Shown piece by piece: positions 34,395 through 43,567 of a stretch of DNA of 64,000 bases. The stretch is from positions 55,708-119,707 of the forward strand of contig NZ_BAYB01000003.1 of the NCBI RefSeq assembly GCF_000685035.1. Direction: 5' to 3'. The position numbers were made by a program, and so were the translations under genes. The notes beneath the pieces are model-generated. The model saw only the letters and a list, made by a program, of their open reading frames with translations. It ran no database searches and was not told the DNA's origin. The stretch's first letter is position 1. Every line of letters begins with the position of its first letter. The stretch comes from Paraburkholderia ferrariae NBRC 106233. Lineage in GTDB: Bacteria; Pseudomonadota; Gammaproteobacteria; Burkholderiales; Burkholderiaceae.

Positions 34395-37100
34395 ATGTCC
34401 GCAGTACCCGACGAAGTCCTGAAGTACGTAGCCGCCGACAAGGACGAAGATCCGCAGGAAACAGCCGAATGGCTTGAAGCGTTGGACGGCGTCATCTCGA
34501 CGGTCGGCCCCGACCGTGCGCACCACCTGATCGAAAAGCAGATCGAATTCGCTCGCGTGCATGGCGAGCACCTGCCGTTCTCGGCGAACACGCCGTACAT
34601 CAACACGATCCCCGTCGCCAACCAGGTGCAGAACCCGGGCGACCAGGACATCGAACACCGGATCCGCTCGTACACGCGCTGGAACGCCATGGCCATGGTG
34701 CTGCGCGCGGGCAAGCACACCAACGTGGGCGGCCACATCGCCTCGTTCGCCTCCGCGGCCACCCTCTACGACGTCGGCTACAACCACTTCTGGCATGCTC
34801 CCTCCGCCGAGCACGGCGGCGACCTCGTGTTCGTGCAGGGCCACTCGTCGCCGGGCGTCTACTCGCGCGCGTTCCTGCTCGGCCGCCTCTCGGAAAACCA
34901 GCTCGACAACTTCCGCCAGGAAGTGGACGGCGGCGGCATTTCGTCGTACCCGCACCCGTGGCTGATGCCGGACTTCTGGCAGTTCCCGACCGTCTCGATG
35001 GGTCTCGGCCCGATCATGGCGATCTACCAGGCCCGCTTCATGAAGTACCTGCAGGCGCGCGGCATCGCGAAGACCGAAGGCCGCAAGGTCTGGGCCTTCC
35101 TCGGTGACGGCGAGACGGACGAGCCGGAATCGCTCGGCGCGATCGGCATGGCCGGCCGCGAGCACCTGGACAACCTCGTGTTCGTCATCAACTGCAACCT
35201 GCAGCGTCTGGACGGCCCGGTGCGCGGCAACGGCAAGATCATCCAGGAACTCGAAAGCGAGTTCCGCGGCGCCGGCTGGAACGTCATCAAGGTCATCTGG
35301 GGCAGCCGCTGGGACGCACTGTTCGCACGCGACAAGTCGGGCGCGCTGATGCGCCGCATGATGGAAGTCGTGGACGGCGAATATCAGACGTACAAGTCGG
35401 AGTCGGGCGCGTATGTTCGCGAACACTTCTTCAACACGTCTGAACTGAAGGCGCTGGTTGCCGACTGGTCCGACGACGACATCTGGAACCTGAACCGCGG
35501 CGGCCACGATCCGCACAAGATCTATGCGGCGTTCCATCAGGCCCAGCACGCGAAGGGCCAGCCGACGCTGATCCTCGCCAAGACGATCAAGGGCTATGGC
35601 ATGGGCGAAGCCGGCCAGGCCATGAACATCACCCACCAGCAGAAGAAGATGCAGGTGGATCAGCTCAAGAAGTTCCGCGACCAGTTCCGCCTGCCGATCA
35701 CGGACGAGCAGATCGTCGACGTGCCGTACCTCACGTTCGAGGAAGGTTCGAAGGAACTCGAATACATGCGCCAGAAGCGCATGGACCTCGGCGGCTACCT
35801 GCCGGCGCGCCGCCAGAAGGCCGAGTCGCTGCCGGTGCCGTCGCTCGAAGTGTTCGAGCCGCTGCTCAAGGGCACGGGCGAGGGCCGCGAGATCTCCACG
35901 ACGATGGCGTTCGTGCGGATCCTGAACATCCTCCTGAAGGACAAGGCGCTCGGCAAGCGCGTCGTGCCGATCGTCCCGGACGAGTCGCGTACCTTCGGTA
36001 TGGAAGGCCTGTTCCGCCAGATCGGCATCTGGAACCAGGAAGGCCAGAAGTACGTGCCGGAAGATTCCGACCAGCTGATGTTCTACAAGGAATCGCAGAC
36101 GGGCCAGATTCTCCAGGAAGGCATCAACGAAGCCGGCGGCATGTGCGACTGGATCGCAGCCGCGACGTCGTACTCGACGCATGGCGAGATCATGGTGCCG
36201 TTCTACATCTTCTACTCGATGTTCGGCCTCCAGCGCATCGGCGACCTGGTATGGGCGGCGGGCGACATGCGCTCGCGCGGCTTCCTGCTGGGCGGCACCG
36301 CGGGCCGCACGACGCTCAACGGCGAGGGCCTGCAGCACGAAGACGGCCACTCGCTCCTGTGGGCCGCTTCGGTGCCGAACTGCGTGAGCTACGACCCGAC
36401 CTTCGGCTACGAACTCGCCGTGATCATGCAGGACGGCCTGCGCCGCATGGTGCAGGAGCAGGAGGACGTGTTCTATTACATCACCGTGATGAACGAGAAC
36501 TACGAGCACCCGGCGATCCCGCAGGGCGCGGGCCTGGAGAGCGTGGCGGCCGACATCATCAAGGGCATGTACGCCTTCCGCAAGGGCGCGGACAACGCCA
36601 GGGCGCCGCGCGTGCAACTGCTGGGCGCAGGCACGATCTTCAACGAAGTGATCGCCGCCGCCGACCTGCTGAAGAACGACTGGGGCGTCGAAGCCGACCT
36701 CTGGAGCGTGCCGAGCTTCACGGAACTCGCGCGCGAAGGCCACGAAGTCGAGCGCTGGAACCTGCTGCACCCGAGCGAGCCGCGCCGCGAATCGCACGTC
36801 GAGAAGCTGCTCAAGGGCACGGAAGGCCCGGTCATCGCTTCGACCGACTACGTGCGCGCTTTGGTCGACCAGATCCGTGGCCTCGTGCCGCGCAAGTTCG
36901 TGGTGCTCGGCACCGACGGCTTCGGCCGTTCGGATACGCGTGAGAAGCTGCGTCACTTCTTCGAAGTCGACCGTTACTGGACCACGGTTGCGGCGCTCAA
37001 CGCGCTCGCGGACGAAGGCAAGATCGAACGCAAGGTGGTGGGCGACGCGATCGCCAAATACAACCTCGATCCGTCCAAACCCAACCCGATGACCGTCTAA
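34395..37100 (+). CDS. aceE: Pyruvate dehydrogenase E1 component (homodimeric type)
   Basis: This 901-residue enzyme decarboxylates pyruvate with thiamine diphosphate and loads the acetyl unit onto the E2 lipoyl group. The cofactor motif is present as GDGETDEPE through LDNLVFVINCNLQ. GRTTLNGEGLQHEDGHS and the C-terminal domain (VLGTDGFGRSDTREKLR) are typical of the single-chain E1 of proteobacteria. The start at 34395 follows CAGGAGACGAGC. It heads aceE-aceF-lpdA, which together build the complex. Confidence 0.97.
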   Translation: MSAVPDEVLKYVAADKDEDPQETAEWLEALDGVISTVGPDRAHHLIEKQIEFARVHGEHLPFSANTPYINTIPVANQVQNPGDQDIEHRIRSYTRWNAMAMVLRAGKHTNVGGHIASFASAATLYDVGYNHFWHAPSAEHGGDLVFVQGHSSPGVYSRAFLLGRLSENQLDNFRQEVDGGGISSYPHPWLMPDFWQFPTVSMGLGPIMAIYQARFMKYLQARGIAKTEGRKVWAFLGDGETDEPESLGAIGMAGREHLDNLVFVINCNLQRLDGPVRGNGKIIQELESEFRGAGWNVIKVIWGSRWDALFARDKSGALMRRMMEVVDGEYQTYKSESGAYVREHFFNTSELKALVADWSDDDIWNLNRGGHDPHKIYAAFHQAQHAKGQPTLILAKTIKGYGMGEAGQAMNITHQQKKMQVDQLKKFRDQFRLPITDEQIVDVPYLTFEEGSKELEYMRQKRMDLGGYLPARRQKAESLPVPSLEVFEPLLKGTGEGREISTTMAFVRILNILLKDKALGKRVVPIVPDESRTFGMEGLFRQIGIWNQEGQKYVPEDSDQLMFYKESQTGQILQEGINEAGGMCDWIAAATSYSTHGEIMVPFYIFYSMFGLQRIGDLVWAAGDMRSRGFLLGGTAGRTTLNGEGLQHEDGHSLLWAASVPNCVSYDPTFGYELAVIMQDGLRRMVQEQEDVFYYITVMNENYEHPAIPQGAGLESVAADIIKGMYAFRKGADNARAPRVQLLGAGTIFNEVIAAADLLKNDWGVEADLWSVPSFTELAREGHEVERWNLLHPSEPRRESHVEKLLKGTEGPVIASTDYVRALVDQIRGLVPRKFVVLGTDGFGRSDTREKLRHFFEVDRYWTTVAALNALADEGKIERKVVGDAIAKYNLDPSKPNPMTV

Positions 37101-37128
37101 CGCATCACCCCCCGTGTGCATCGCAGGT

Positions 37129-37153
37129 GCGCCTCCCCGAAACGGGGAGGCGC
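37129..37153 (+). other. Intercistronic hairpin between aceE and aceF
   Basis: GCGCCTCCCC and GGGGAGGCGC form a perfect 10-bp stem with loop GAAAC, 28 bases after the aceE stop. No T-run follows, so it is more likely an mRNA stabiliser or processing site than a terminator. Confidence 0.65.
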
Positions 37154-37181
37154 TGCTTATGCGGCCCTGGAGACATCAACA

Positions 37182-38864
37182 ATGAGTCAAACGATCGAAG
37201 TCAAGGTGCCGGACATCGGCGATTACAAGGACATTCCTGTGATCGAGGTGCTGGTGAAGGCGGGCGATACCGTCGAAAAAGAGCAATCGCTCGTCACGCT
37301 GGAGTCGGACAAGGCGACGATGGACGTGCCGAGCCCCGCATCGGGCACGGTGAAGGAAGTGAAGGTCAAGGTGGGCGACAACGTGTCGGAAGGCTCGCTC
37401 GTGCTCGTGCTGGATGGCGCCGCTGCTGCTTCCGCTGCTGCGGCACCCGCTGCTAGCCCCGCTGCCGCGCCTGCGGCTGCCGCGCCCGCGGCGGCCAGGG
37501 CTGCTGCGCCCGCACCGGCCTCAGCGCCTGCTGCTGCCCCGGCCGCGAGCGGCGGCGCGCAAAGCGTCAAGGTTCCCGATATCGGCGACTACAAGGACGT
37601 GCCCGTGATCGAAGTCGCCGTGAAGGTGGGCGACCGCGTGGAGAAGGAGCAGTCGCTCGTCACGCTCGAATCGGACAAGGCGACCATGGACGTGCCGAGC
37701 CCGGTGGCCGGCGTCGTGAAGGAAGTGAAGGTCAAGGTGGGCGATGCGGTGTCCGAAGGCACGGAGATCTTCGTGATCGAAGCCGAAGGCGCCGCGGCGC
37801 CGGCCGCCGCCCCCGCGCAGAAGGCCCCGGTCGAAGTACCGTCGGACGCACCCGCTGCGCCCGCGAAGCCCGCGCCCGCCGCACCGTCGGCGCTCGCGCA
37901 GGCGCCGATCATCCCCGCAGGCGAAGGCGGCGCGCGCCGTCCGAGCCATGCTTCCCCCTCGGTGCGCAAGTTCGCGCGCGAGCTGGGTGTCGAGGTGTCG
38001 CGCGTCACGGGCACGGGGCCGAAGGGCCGCATTACGCAGGACGACGTCACCGCGTTCGTGAAGGGTGTGATGACGGGCGCGCTGGCGGCGCCCGCTGCGG
38101 CTGCCGCACCCGCGGCCGGCGGCGGCGCGGGTCTGAACCTGCTGCCGTGGCCGAAGGTCGATTTCACGAAGTTCGGCCCGATCGACGCGCAGCCGCTCTC
38201 GCGCATCAAGAAGATCTCCGGCGCGAACCTGCACCGCAACTGGGTCATGATCCCGCACGTCACCAACAACGACGAAGCGGACATCACCGACCTCGAAGCG
38301 CTGCGCGTGCAGTTGAACAAGGAAAACGAGAAGGCCGGCGTGAAGTTCACGATGCTCGCCTTCGTGATCAAGGCCGTGGTCGCCGCGCTCAAGAAGTTCC
38401 CGGCGTTCAACGCGAGCCTCGACGGCGACAACCTCGTCTTCAAGCAGTACTACCACATCGGTTTTGCTGCGGATACGCCCAACGGCCTCGTCGTCCCGGT
38501 GATCCGCGACGCGGACAAGAAGGGCCTCGTCGACATCGCGAAGGAAATGGCCGAGCTCTCGAAGCTCGCGCGCGACGGCAAGCTCAAGCCGGACCAGATG
38601 CAAGGCGGCTGCTTCTCGATCTCGTCGCTCGGCGGCATCGGCGGCACGCACTTCACGCCGATCATCAACGCACCGGAAGTGGCGATCCTCGGCCTGTCGA
38701 AGAGCGCGATGAAGCCGGTGTGGGACGGCAAGCAGTTCGTGCCGCGTCTCACGCTGCCGTTGTCGCTCTCGTACGACCACCGCGTGATCGACGGCGCGGC
38801 TGCCGCGCGCTTTAACGCGTATCTCGGCCAGATCCTCGGCGATTTCCGCCGCGTGATCCTGTAA
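37182..38864 (+). CDS. aceF: Pyruvate dehydrogenase E2 (dihydrolipoamide acetyltransferase), two lipoyl domains
   Basis: This 560-residue protein has two lipoyl domains (about 3-78 and 127-202), each with the lysine in ESDKATMDVPSP, joined by long Ala/Pro linkers. A peripheral-subunit-binding domain (about 250-290, SPSVRKFARELGV, GPKGRITQDDV) and the acetyltransferase core with the catalytic histidine in SYDHRVIDGA near the C-terminus complete it. It moves the acetyl group to CoA and forms the core of the complex. Confidence 0.97.
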   Translation: MSQTIEVKVPDIGDYKDIPVIEVLVKAGDTVEKEQSLVTLESDKATMDVPSPASGTVKEVKVKVGDNVSEGSLVLVLDGAAAASAAAAPAASPAAAPAAAAPAAARAAAPAPASAPAAAPAASGGAQSVKVPDIGDYKDVPVIEVAVKVGDRVEKEQSLVTLESDKATMDVPSPVAGVVKEVKVKVGDAVSEGTEIFVIEAEGAAAPAAAPAQKAPVEVPSDAPAAPAKPAPAAPSALAQAPIIPAGEGGARRPSHASPSVRKFARELGVEVSRVTGTGPKGRITQDDVTAFVKGVMTGALAAPAAAAAPAAGGGAGLNLLPWPKVDFTKFGPIDAQPLSRIKKISGANLHRNWVMIPHVTNNDEADITDLEALRVQLNKENEKAGVKFTMLAFVIKAVVAALKKFPAFNASLDGDNLVFKQYYHIGFAADTPNGLVVPVIRDADKKGLVDIAKEMAELSKLARDGKLKPDQMQGGCFSISSLGGIGGTHFTPIINAPEVAILGLSKSAMKPVWDGKQFVPRLTLPLSLSYDHRVIDGAAAARFNAYLGQILGDFRRVIL

Positions 38865-38873
38865 AACCGCTTC

Positions 38874-38944
38874 GACCGGCCCGCGCCGCCGCGCCGCACA
38901 CGCTTTGTTCAAGCAGGTGCGCGGCGCGGCGGCCTCGGCCGGTC
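38874..38944 (+). other. Large two-tier hairpin between aceF and lpdA
   Basis: GACCGGC (38874-38880) pairs with GCCGGTC (38938-38944), and inside it GCCGCCGCGCCGC (38885-38897) pairs perfectly with 38921-38933. This 20-bp GC-rich structure occupies nearly the whole gap. There is no T-run, so it probably affects mRNA decay or ribosome access rather than termination. Confidence 0.7.
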
Positions 38945-38962
38945 GTTTCTGAAGGGGACACC

Positions 38963-40741
38963 ATGAGTCTCGTCGAAGTGAAAGTGCCGGATATCGGCGA
39001 CTTCAAGGACATCGACGTCATCGAAGTCAACATCAAGGAGGGCGACGTCATCGAGAAAGAGCAGACGCTGCTCTCGCTCGAGTCGGACAAGGCCACGATG
39101 GAAGTGCCGAGCGATGTCGCGGGCACTGTCAAGGAAGTGAAGATCAAGCCCGGCGACAAGGCGTCGCAAGGCACCGTGATTGCATTGGTCGAAGCCTCGG
39201 AAGGCGCGGCTGCGCCGGCACCGAAGGCTGAAGCGCCCAAAGCCGAAGCGCCCAGGGCAGCCGAAGCACCGAAGGCCGCCGAGGTGTCAAAAACGCCCGC
39301 GCCGCAAGCCGGCAGTTTCAGCGGCAGCGCCGATATCGAGTGCGACATGCTCGTGCTCGGCGCCGGCCCCGGCGGTTATTCGGCTGCGTTCCGCTCGGCC
39401 GACCTCGGCATGAAGACCGTGCTGGTCGAGCGCTATTCGACGCTCGGCGGCGTGTGCCTGAACGTGGGCTGCATCCCGTCGAAGGCGCTCCTGCACACGG
39501 CGCTCGTGATCGACGAAGCCGCGGCGCTCGAATCGCACGGCATCTCGTTCGGCAAGCCGCAGATCGACCTCGACAAACTGCGCGACTTCAAGTCGGGCGT
39601 GGTCAAGAAGCTCACGGGCGGTCTCGCCGGCATGGCGAAGGCGCGCAAGGTCGAAGTCGTGACCGGCGTGGGCACCTTCGTCGATCCGCATCACATGGAA
39701 GTGGCCGGCGAGAGCGGCAAGAAGGTTGTCAAGTTCAGGCAGGCGATCATCGCGGCCGGTTCGCAGGCCGTGAAGCTGCCGTTCATGCCGGAAGATCCGC
39801 GCGTGGTCGATTCGACCGGCGCGCTGGAACTGCGCCAGATCCCGCAGAAGATGCTCGTGATCGGCGGCGGCATCATCGGCCTCGAAATGGCGACCGTCTA
39901 CGCGACGCTCGGCGCGCAGATCGACGTGGTGGAAATGCTCGACGGCCTGATGGCTGGCGCGGACCGCGATCTCGTGAAGGTCTGGGAGAAGTACAACGCG
40001 AAGCGCTTCGCGAACGTCATGCTCAAGACGAAGACCACGAAGGCCGAAGCGAAGGAAGACGGCATTTACGTCACGTTCGAAGGCGAGAAGGCCCCGGCCG
40101 GGCCGCAACGCTACGACCTCGTGCTGGTTGCCGTGGGCCGCTCGCCCAACGGCAAGAAGATCGGCGCGGACAAGGCCGGCGTGGCGGTGACCGATCGCGG
40201 TTTCATCGAGGTGGACAAGCAGTTGCGCACCAACGTGCCGCACATCTTCGCGATCGGCGACGTGGTCGGCCAGCCGATGCTGGCACACAAGGCCGTACAT
40301 GAAGGGCACGTGGCGGCCGAAGCGGCGCACGGCGAGAAGGCTTACTTCGACGCGCTGCAGATTCCTTCGGTGGCCTACACCGATCCGGAAGTGGCGTGGG
40401 CGGGCAAGACCGAAGAGCAGTGCAAGGCCGAAGGCATCAAGTACGGCAAGGCGGTGTTCCCGTGGGCCGCTTCGGGCCGCGCAATCGCCAACGGCCGCGA
40501 CGAGGGCTTCACCAAGCTGATCTTCGACGAAGAGACGCATCGCGTGATCGGCGGCGGCATCGTCGGCCTGAACGCGGGCGACCTCATCAGCGAAGTCTGC
40601 CTCGCCGTGGAAATGGGCGCGGACGCGACCGACATCGGCAAGACCATCCATCCGCACCCGACGCTGGGCGAATCGGTGGGCATGGCGGCCGAGCTGTACG
40701 AAGGCGTCTGCACGGACCTGCCGCCGCAAAAGAAGAAGTAA
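38963..40741 (+). CDS. lpdA: Dihydrolipoamide dehydrogenase (E3) with N-terminal lipoyl domain
   Basis: This 592-residue protein carries a lipoyl domain (about 3-78, lysine in ESDKATMEVPSD), an Ala/Pro/Lys linker and a complete flavoprotein disulfide reductase. The FAD motif is GAGPGGYSAAF, the redox disulfide is in GGVCLNVGCIPSKA and the NAD motif is GGGIIGLEMA. The C-terminal HPHPTLGE holds the active-site histidine. It reoxidises the E2 lipoyl group with NAD. Such lipoyl-E3 fusions are known in Neisseria and Burkholderia relatives. It is the last gene of the operon. Confidence 0.97.
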   Translation: MSLVEVKVPDIGDFKDIDVIEVNIKEGDVIEKEQTLLSLESDKATMEVPSDVAGTVKEVKIKPGDKASQGTVIALVEASEGAAAPAPKAEAPKAEAPRAAEAPKAAEVSKTPAPQAGSFSGSADIECDMLVLGAGPGGYSAAFRSADLGMKTVLVERYSTLGGVCLNVGCIPSKALLHTALVIDEAAALESHGISFGKPQIDLDKLRDFKSGVVKKLTGGLAGMAKARKVEVVTGVGTFVDPHHMEVAGESGKKVVKFRQAIIAAGSQAVKLPFMPEDPRVVDSTGALELRQIPQKMLVIGGGIIGLEMATVYATLGAQIDVVEMLDGLMAGADRDLVKVWEKYNAKRFANVMLKTKTTKAEAKEDGIYVTFEGEKAPAGPQRYDLVLVAVGRSPNGKKIGADKAGVAVTDRGFIEVDKQLRTNVPHIFAIGDVVGQPMLAHKAVHEGHVAAEAAHGEKAYFDALQIPSVAYTDPEVAWAGKTEEQCKAEGIKYGKAVFPWAASGRAIANGRDEGFTKLIFDEETHRVIGGGIVGLNAGDLISEVCLAVEMGADATDIGKTIHPHPTLGESVGMAAELYEGVCTDLPPQKKK

Positions 40742-40805
40742 GAGGAAGTTCGTGCGCACGGTCGGTTCGACGTGCGCACCAAAGCGCAAAAAAGTGCACC
40801 AAAGC

Positions 40806-40839
40806 AAACGGCGCACCCCGCGAGGGGTGCGCCGTTTTT
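40806..40839. terminator. Bidirectional terminator between lpdA and phaP
   Basis: AAACGGCGCACCCC, loop GCGA and the exact complement followed by TTTTTC form a strong stem. It ends the pdh operon and can also serve convergent phaP. Confidence 0.92.
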
Positions 40840-40991
40840 CCTTGGGGTCTGCGAGAGGCGCCGGAGCGTAAAAAAAGTCCCGGTCAAGACTGGCCGGGCA
40901 AGCGGCACGCCCGTCGGGCATGCCGGAGCGTCGGGTCCGGCGCAGCGGTGCGCATCACGCCATCAGGCGCACCGGAAATCGGCGCCGGGCG

Positions 40992-41564
40992 TTAGACCGC
41001 CTTCTTGGCCGTGGCGGCAGCCGAGCGCGAAGCCTGCGCAGCAGCCTTGCTCGCGGCAGCCGTGGCCGCGTTGAAGTTGCTTTCGGCGATTTCGACGGCT
41101 TGCCGCGTGGCCTTGTGAACCGTTTCGTAGGTCGTGTTCGCGGCGTTGATGGCCGACTTGATCACGGCAACGGCGGTTTCCGAGCCGGCCGGGGCGTTCT
41201 TCGCCACGTTGTCGACGAGCGATTGGACCTTGCGGTTCTGCTCTTCGTAGTGAGCTTCAGCGACCTTCGCGAATTCGGCTTGCGTAGCCGATGCGATTTC
41301 GTACACGTGACGGCCATACGACAGCAGCTTTTCGGCGAGCGGCTGGGCATAGCTCGTTTGCAGGGCCAGCAGTTCCTGCGCGTCCTTCACGGACAGCGCG
41401 CGCTGCGCATGCTCCTGCGTTTCCGCCAGATTCGAGCGGACGGCCTGAAGGTTCAATTCGACGAGCTTTTCCACACTTTCGAAGGCCTTGCCGGTCAGAC
41501 CGAAGAGGGTTTCGAGGTTGGCTTTCTGGGCAGCGGCGAATTGCTCAGGGGTCAGCAGACTCAT
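40992..41564 (-). CDS. phaP: Phasin (polyhydroxyalkanoate granule-associated protein)
   Basis: This 190-residue protein is almost wholly helical with heptad-like spacing ([42 protein letters not shown]) and an Ala/Lys-rich tail, the standard PhaP1 form of Burkholderia and Cupriavidus. It coats PHB granules and controls their size. AGGAG lies before the ATG at 41564. Its promoter is flanked by two copies of a TTGTGCGTCGCA-type element, consistent with control by the PHB-sensing repressor PhaR. Confidence 0.95.
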   Translation of the reverse strand: MSLLTPEQFAAAQKANLETLFGLTGKAFESVEKLVELNLQAVRSNLAETQEHAQRALSVKDAQELLALQTSYAQPLAEKLLSYGRHVYEIASATQAEFAKVAEAHYEEQNRKVQSLVDNVAKNAPAGSETAVAVIKSAINAANTTYETVHKATRQAVEIAESNFNAATAAASKAAAQASRSAAATAKKAV

Positions 41565-41647
41565 GTTTACGCTCCTGGATGGATGACGGGCCGTCTGATG
41601 CGGTCCGTGTAGATAAGTGGCAAGACTCGAGGCGATCTGCCACGCGC

Positions 41648-41662
41648 TTTGTGCGTCGCAAC
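41648..41662. promoter_or_regulatory. Candidate PhaR operator, promoter-proximal copy
   Basis: TTTGTGCGTCGCAAC shares TTGTGCGTCGCA with the upstream copy and contains TGC-N3-GCA symmetry. It sits just downstream of the -10 of the phaP promoter, at the expected transcription start. Confidence 0.55.
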
Positions 41663-41672
41663 ATTGTCAATG

Positions 41673-41700
41673 ATTGTAGGATGCCGCCAAAGAAAGTCAA
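41673..41700 (-). promoter_or_regulatory. Predicted phaP promoter
   Basis: On the minus strand TTGACT (41700-41695) and TACAAT (41678-41673) are 16 bases apart, about 110 bases upstream of the phaP ATG and flanked by the two operator-like repeats. Confidence 0.65.
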
Positions 41701-41707
41701 GCTTATT

Positions 41708-41722
41708 TTGTGCGTCGCACAA
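41708..41722. promoter_or_regulatory. Candidate PhaR operator, distal perfect palindrome
   Basis: TTGTGCGTCGCACAA is a perfect inverted repeat (7-bp arms, one central base) just upstream of the phaP -35 element, 60 bases from the second copy. Confidence 0.6.
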
Positions 41723-42195
41723 TCTCAATAAATTCTTATTAAACAGATGCTTATGCCGACTGGTTAGGGTCGAAGCGGAGCGGCCGCGATGCTTCGCCGC
41801 ACGGGGCTCGCGCGGGGACAGGGTGGGCGTAGAACGGGTAGGGTGGCGCCCGGCAAGGGTGCACGGGATCGGGCAGGATAGCGTTCCGGCCTCGCGGGAG
41901 GCGTCCCGGTATATGCGTACAAGATATTCCCGGCGCGTCCACCAGAATGGATAATGGAACGTTAAAGATTCGTTGCAGTCGAATGCGCGTCGCGTATGCG
42001 ATCGCTCCCCGGTATTTTCCCCATATCAAGTTTCATCTGACTCGGGCCGTAATCTCCGTAAAAACGAGATAGGCGCCGAGTCGATGGAGAAAAGCCGGCG
42101 TTTTGATTGCTGCAGTCAATGGGTGCATGAAGCCTATCGATCATTTCAATCGAAAGTCAGACTTCGGTTTAATGAGTGGCGATAAGTGCTTCAAT
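41723..42195. other. Gap between phaP and pbpG promoter regions
   Basis: About 470 bases separate the divergent phaP and pbpG promoters. Short frames on both strands lack ribosome binding sites or family resemblance. No strong hairpin or repeat was seen. Confidence 0.4.
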
Positions 42196-42224
42196 TTGCG
42201 AAATTTTCGTGGTTTTACTACACT
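42196..42224 (+). promoter_or_regulatory. Predicted pbpG promoter
   Basis: TTGCGA (42196-42201) and TACACT (42219-42224) are 17 bases apart, in AT-rich DNA about 36 bases before the ATG. Confidence 0.55.
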
Positions 42225-42259
42225 TGGCGAACAATCCCGCCGCTTCATCCAGAACATCA

Positions 42260-43447
42260 ATGAAATCCGACAAGCTCCTGTCGTTCAAACTGATGCCCGG
42301 TGCCGTGGTCAGCACCGCGCTGTCGGTGGCTGTTTCCGTAGCCATCAGTGCGACGATCGCCATGCCCGCAAGCGCTTTCGCTGCAACGCAAGATGCAGCG
42401 CCGGCCAAGACGGCGAAGGCGAAGAAAGTGACCAAAAAGGTTGCCAAACCGGCCGCGACGGCGCCGGCCAAGGTCTCGCACAAGTCGGTCAAAGGCGCGC
42501 GCACGGTCGCGGCCAACGACGCCGATGCGCGCCCGGTGGCGAAGAAAAAGCGCGTGAGCTACACGATGAATGGCCACCGCCAGGTGGTGCGCCGTGTCGC
42601 GTACGAGCCGCGCCAGCCGACCGTGGGCCAGGCGTTCGGCCTGCATGAGGCGCAGGACGCGCTGATGCTGCGCTCGGGCGTGGCCTATGTGGTCGATCAG
42701 AACACGCTCGAACCGCTCTTCGACAAGAATTCGCACGCCGTCGTGCCGATCGCGTCGATCTCGAAGCTGATGACCGCGATGGTGGTGCTCGATTCGAAGG
42801 CGCCGATGACCGAGCAGATCGAAGTCACCGACGAAGACCGCGACTTCGACAAGAACACGGGCTCGCGCCTCTCGGTGGGCTCGGTGCTTTCGCGCGAAGA
42901 CATGCTGCACATCGCGCTGATGGCCTCCGAAAACCGCGCCGCCGCCGCGCTGTCGCGCTACTATCCGGGCGGCCGTCCGGCATTCATCGCCGCGATGAAC
43001 GCGAAGGCCAAGCAACTCGGCATGACCGACACGCACTTCGAGAACTCCACGGGCCTTTCCAGCCAGAACGTTTCGAGCGCGCGCGACCTCGTGAAGATGG
43101 TCAACGCGGCCTATCAGTACCCGATGATCCGCCAGTTCTCGACCGATCATAGCTACACCGTGTTCACGGGCAAGCGCACCATCGCCTACAACAGCACGAA
43201 TGCGCTGATCCGCAACCCGTCGTGGGACATCGGCCTGCAGAAGACCGGCTTCATCAACGAAGCGGGCGAATGCCTCGTGATGCAGGCGACCATTCACGAT
43301 CGCCCGGTCATCATGGTGCTGCTCGATTCGAGCGGCAAGTACTCGCGCTTTGCCGACGCGACGCGCGTGCGCGCGTGGCTCGACAACGGCGGTGCCGACC
43401 AGCAGCCGCGCATTACCAGTGCGGACGCGGGCGGCGCAGGAACCTGA
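42260..43447 (+). CDS. pbpG: D-alanyl-D-alanine endopeptidase/carboxypeptidase (PBP7-like)
   Basis: This 395-residue periplasmic penicillin-binding protein has an unusually long signal region (hydrophobic about 14-41, AFA cleavage) and a basic Lys/Ala linker (about 45-115). The S11 peptidase domain has the catalytic SISK (S166, K169), SEN (S223-N225) and KTG (GLQKTGF) motifs. It trims cross-links or stem peptides in the cell wall. The start at 42260 is chosen because the signal peptide begins there; the site upstream is weak. Confidence 0.92.
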   Translation: MKSDKLLSFKLMPGAVVSTALSVAVSVAISATIAMPASAFAATQDAAPAKTAKAKKVTKKVAKPAATAPAKVSHKSVKGARTVAANDADARPVAKKKRVSYTMNGHRQVVRRVAYEPRQPTVGQAFGLHEAQDALMLRSGVAYVVDQNTLEPLFDKNSHAVVPIASISKLMTAMVVLDSKAPMTEQIEVTDEDRDFDKNTGSRLSVGSVLSREDMLHIALMASENRAAAALSRYYPGGRPAFIAAMNAKAKQLGMTDTHFENSTGLSSQNVSSARDLVKMVNAAYQYPMIRQFSTDHSYTVFTGKRTIAYNSTNALIRNPSWDIGLQKTGFINEAGECLVMQATIHDRPVIMVLLDSSGKYSRFADATRVRAWLDNGGADQQPRITSADAGGAGT

Positions 43448-43492
43448 TCGACGGGTTTCGCGTCGTTCGGCGCTTTTCCCGGCGCCCATGCA

Positions 43493-43520
43493 AAACGCCC
43501 CGCAAGTTGCGGGGCGTTCT
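43493..43520. terminator. Terminator between pbpG and the IclR gene
   Basis: ACGCCCCGCAA and TTGCGGGGCGT pair perfectly. On the plus strand TCTCG follows, on the minus strand TTTGC, so both convergent genes may use it although the T-runs are short. Confidence 0.75.
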
Positions 43521-43567
43521 CGTTACCGAAGCGCAAATTCAGATGCGGCGGAAGGGTGCCGCCGCAA

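Noticed and set aside
34365..37121. Long minus-strand frame opposite aceE
   Set aside because: Antisense shadow; aceE on the plus strand has all family motifs.
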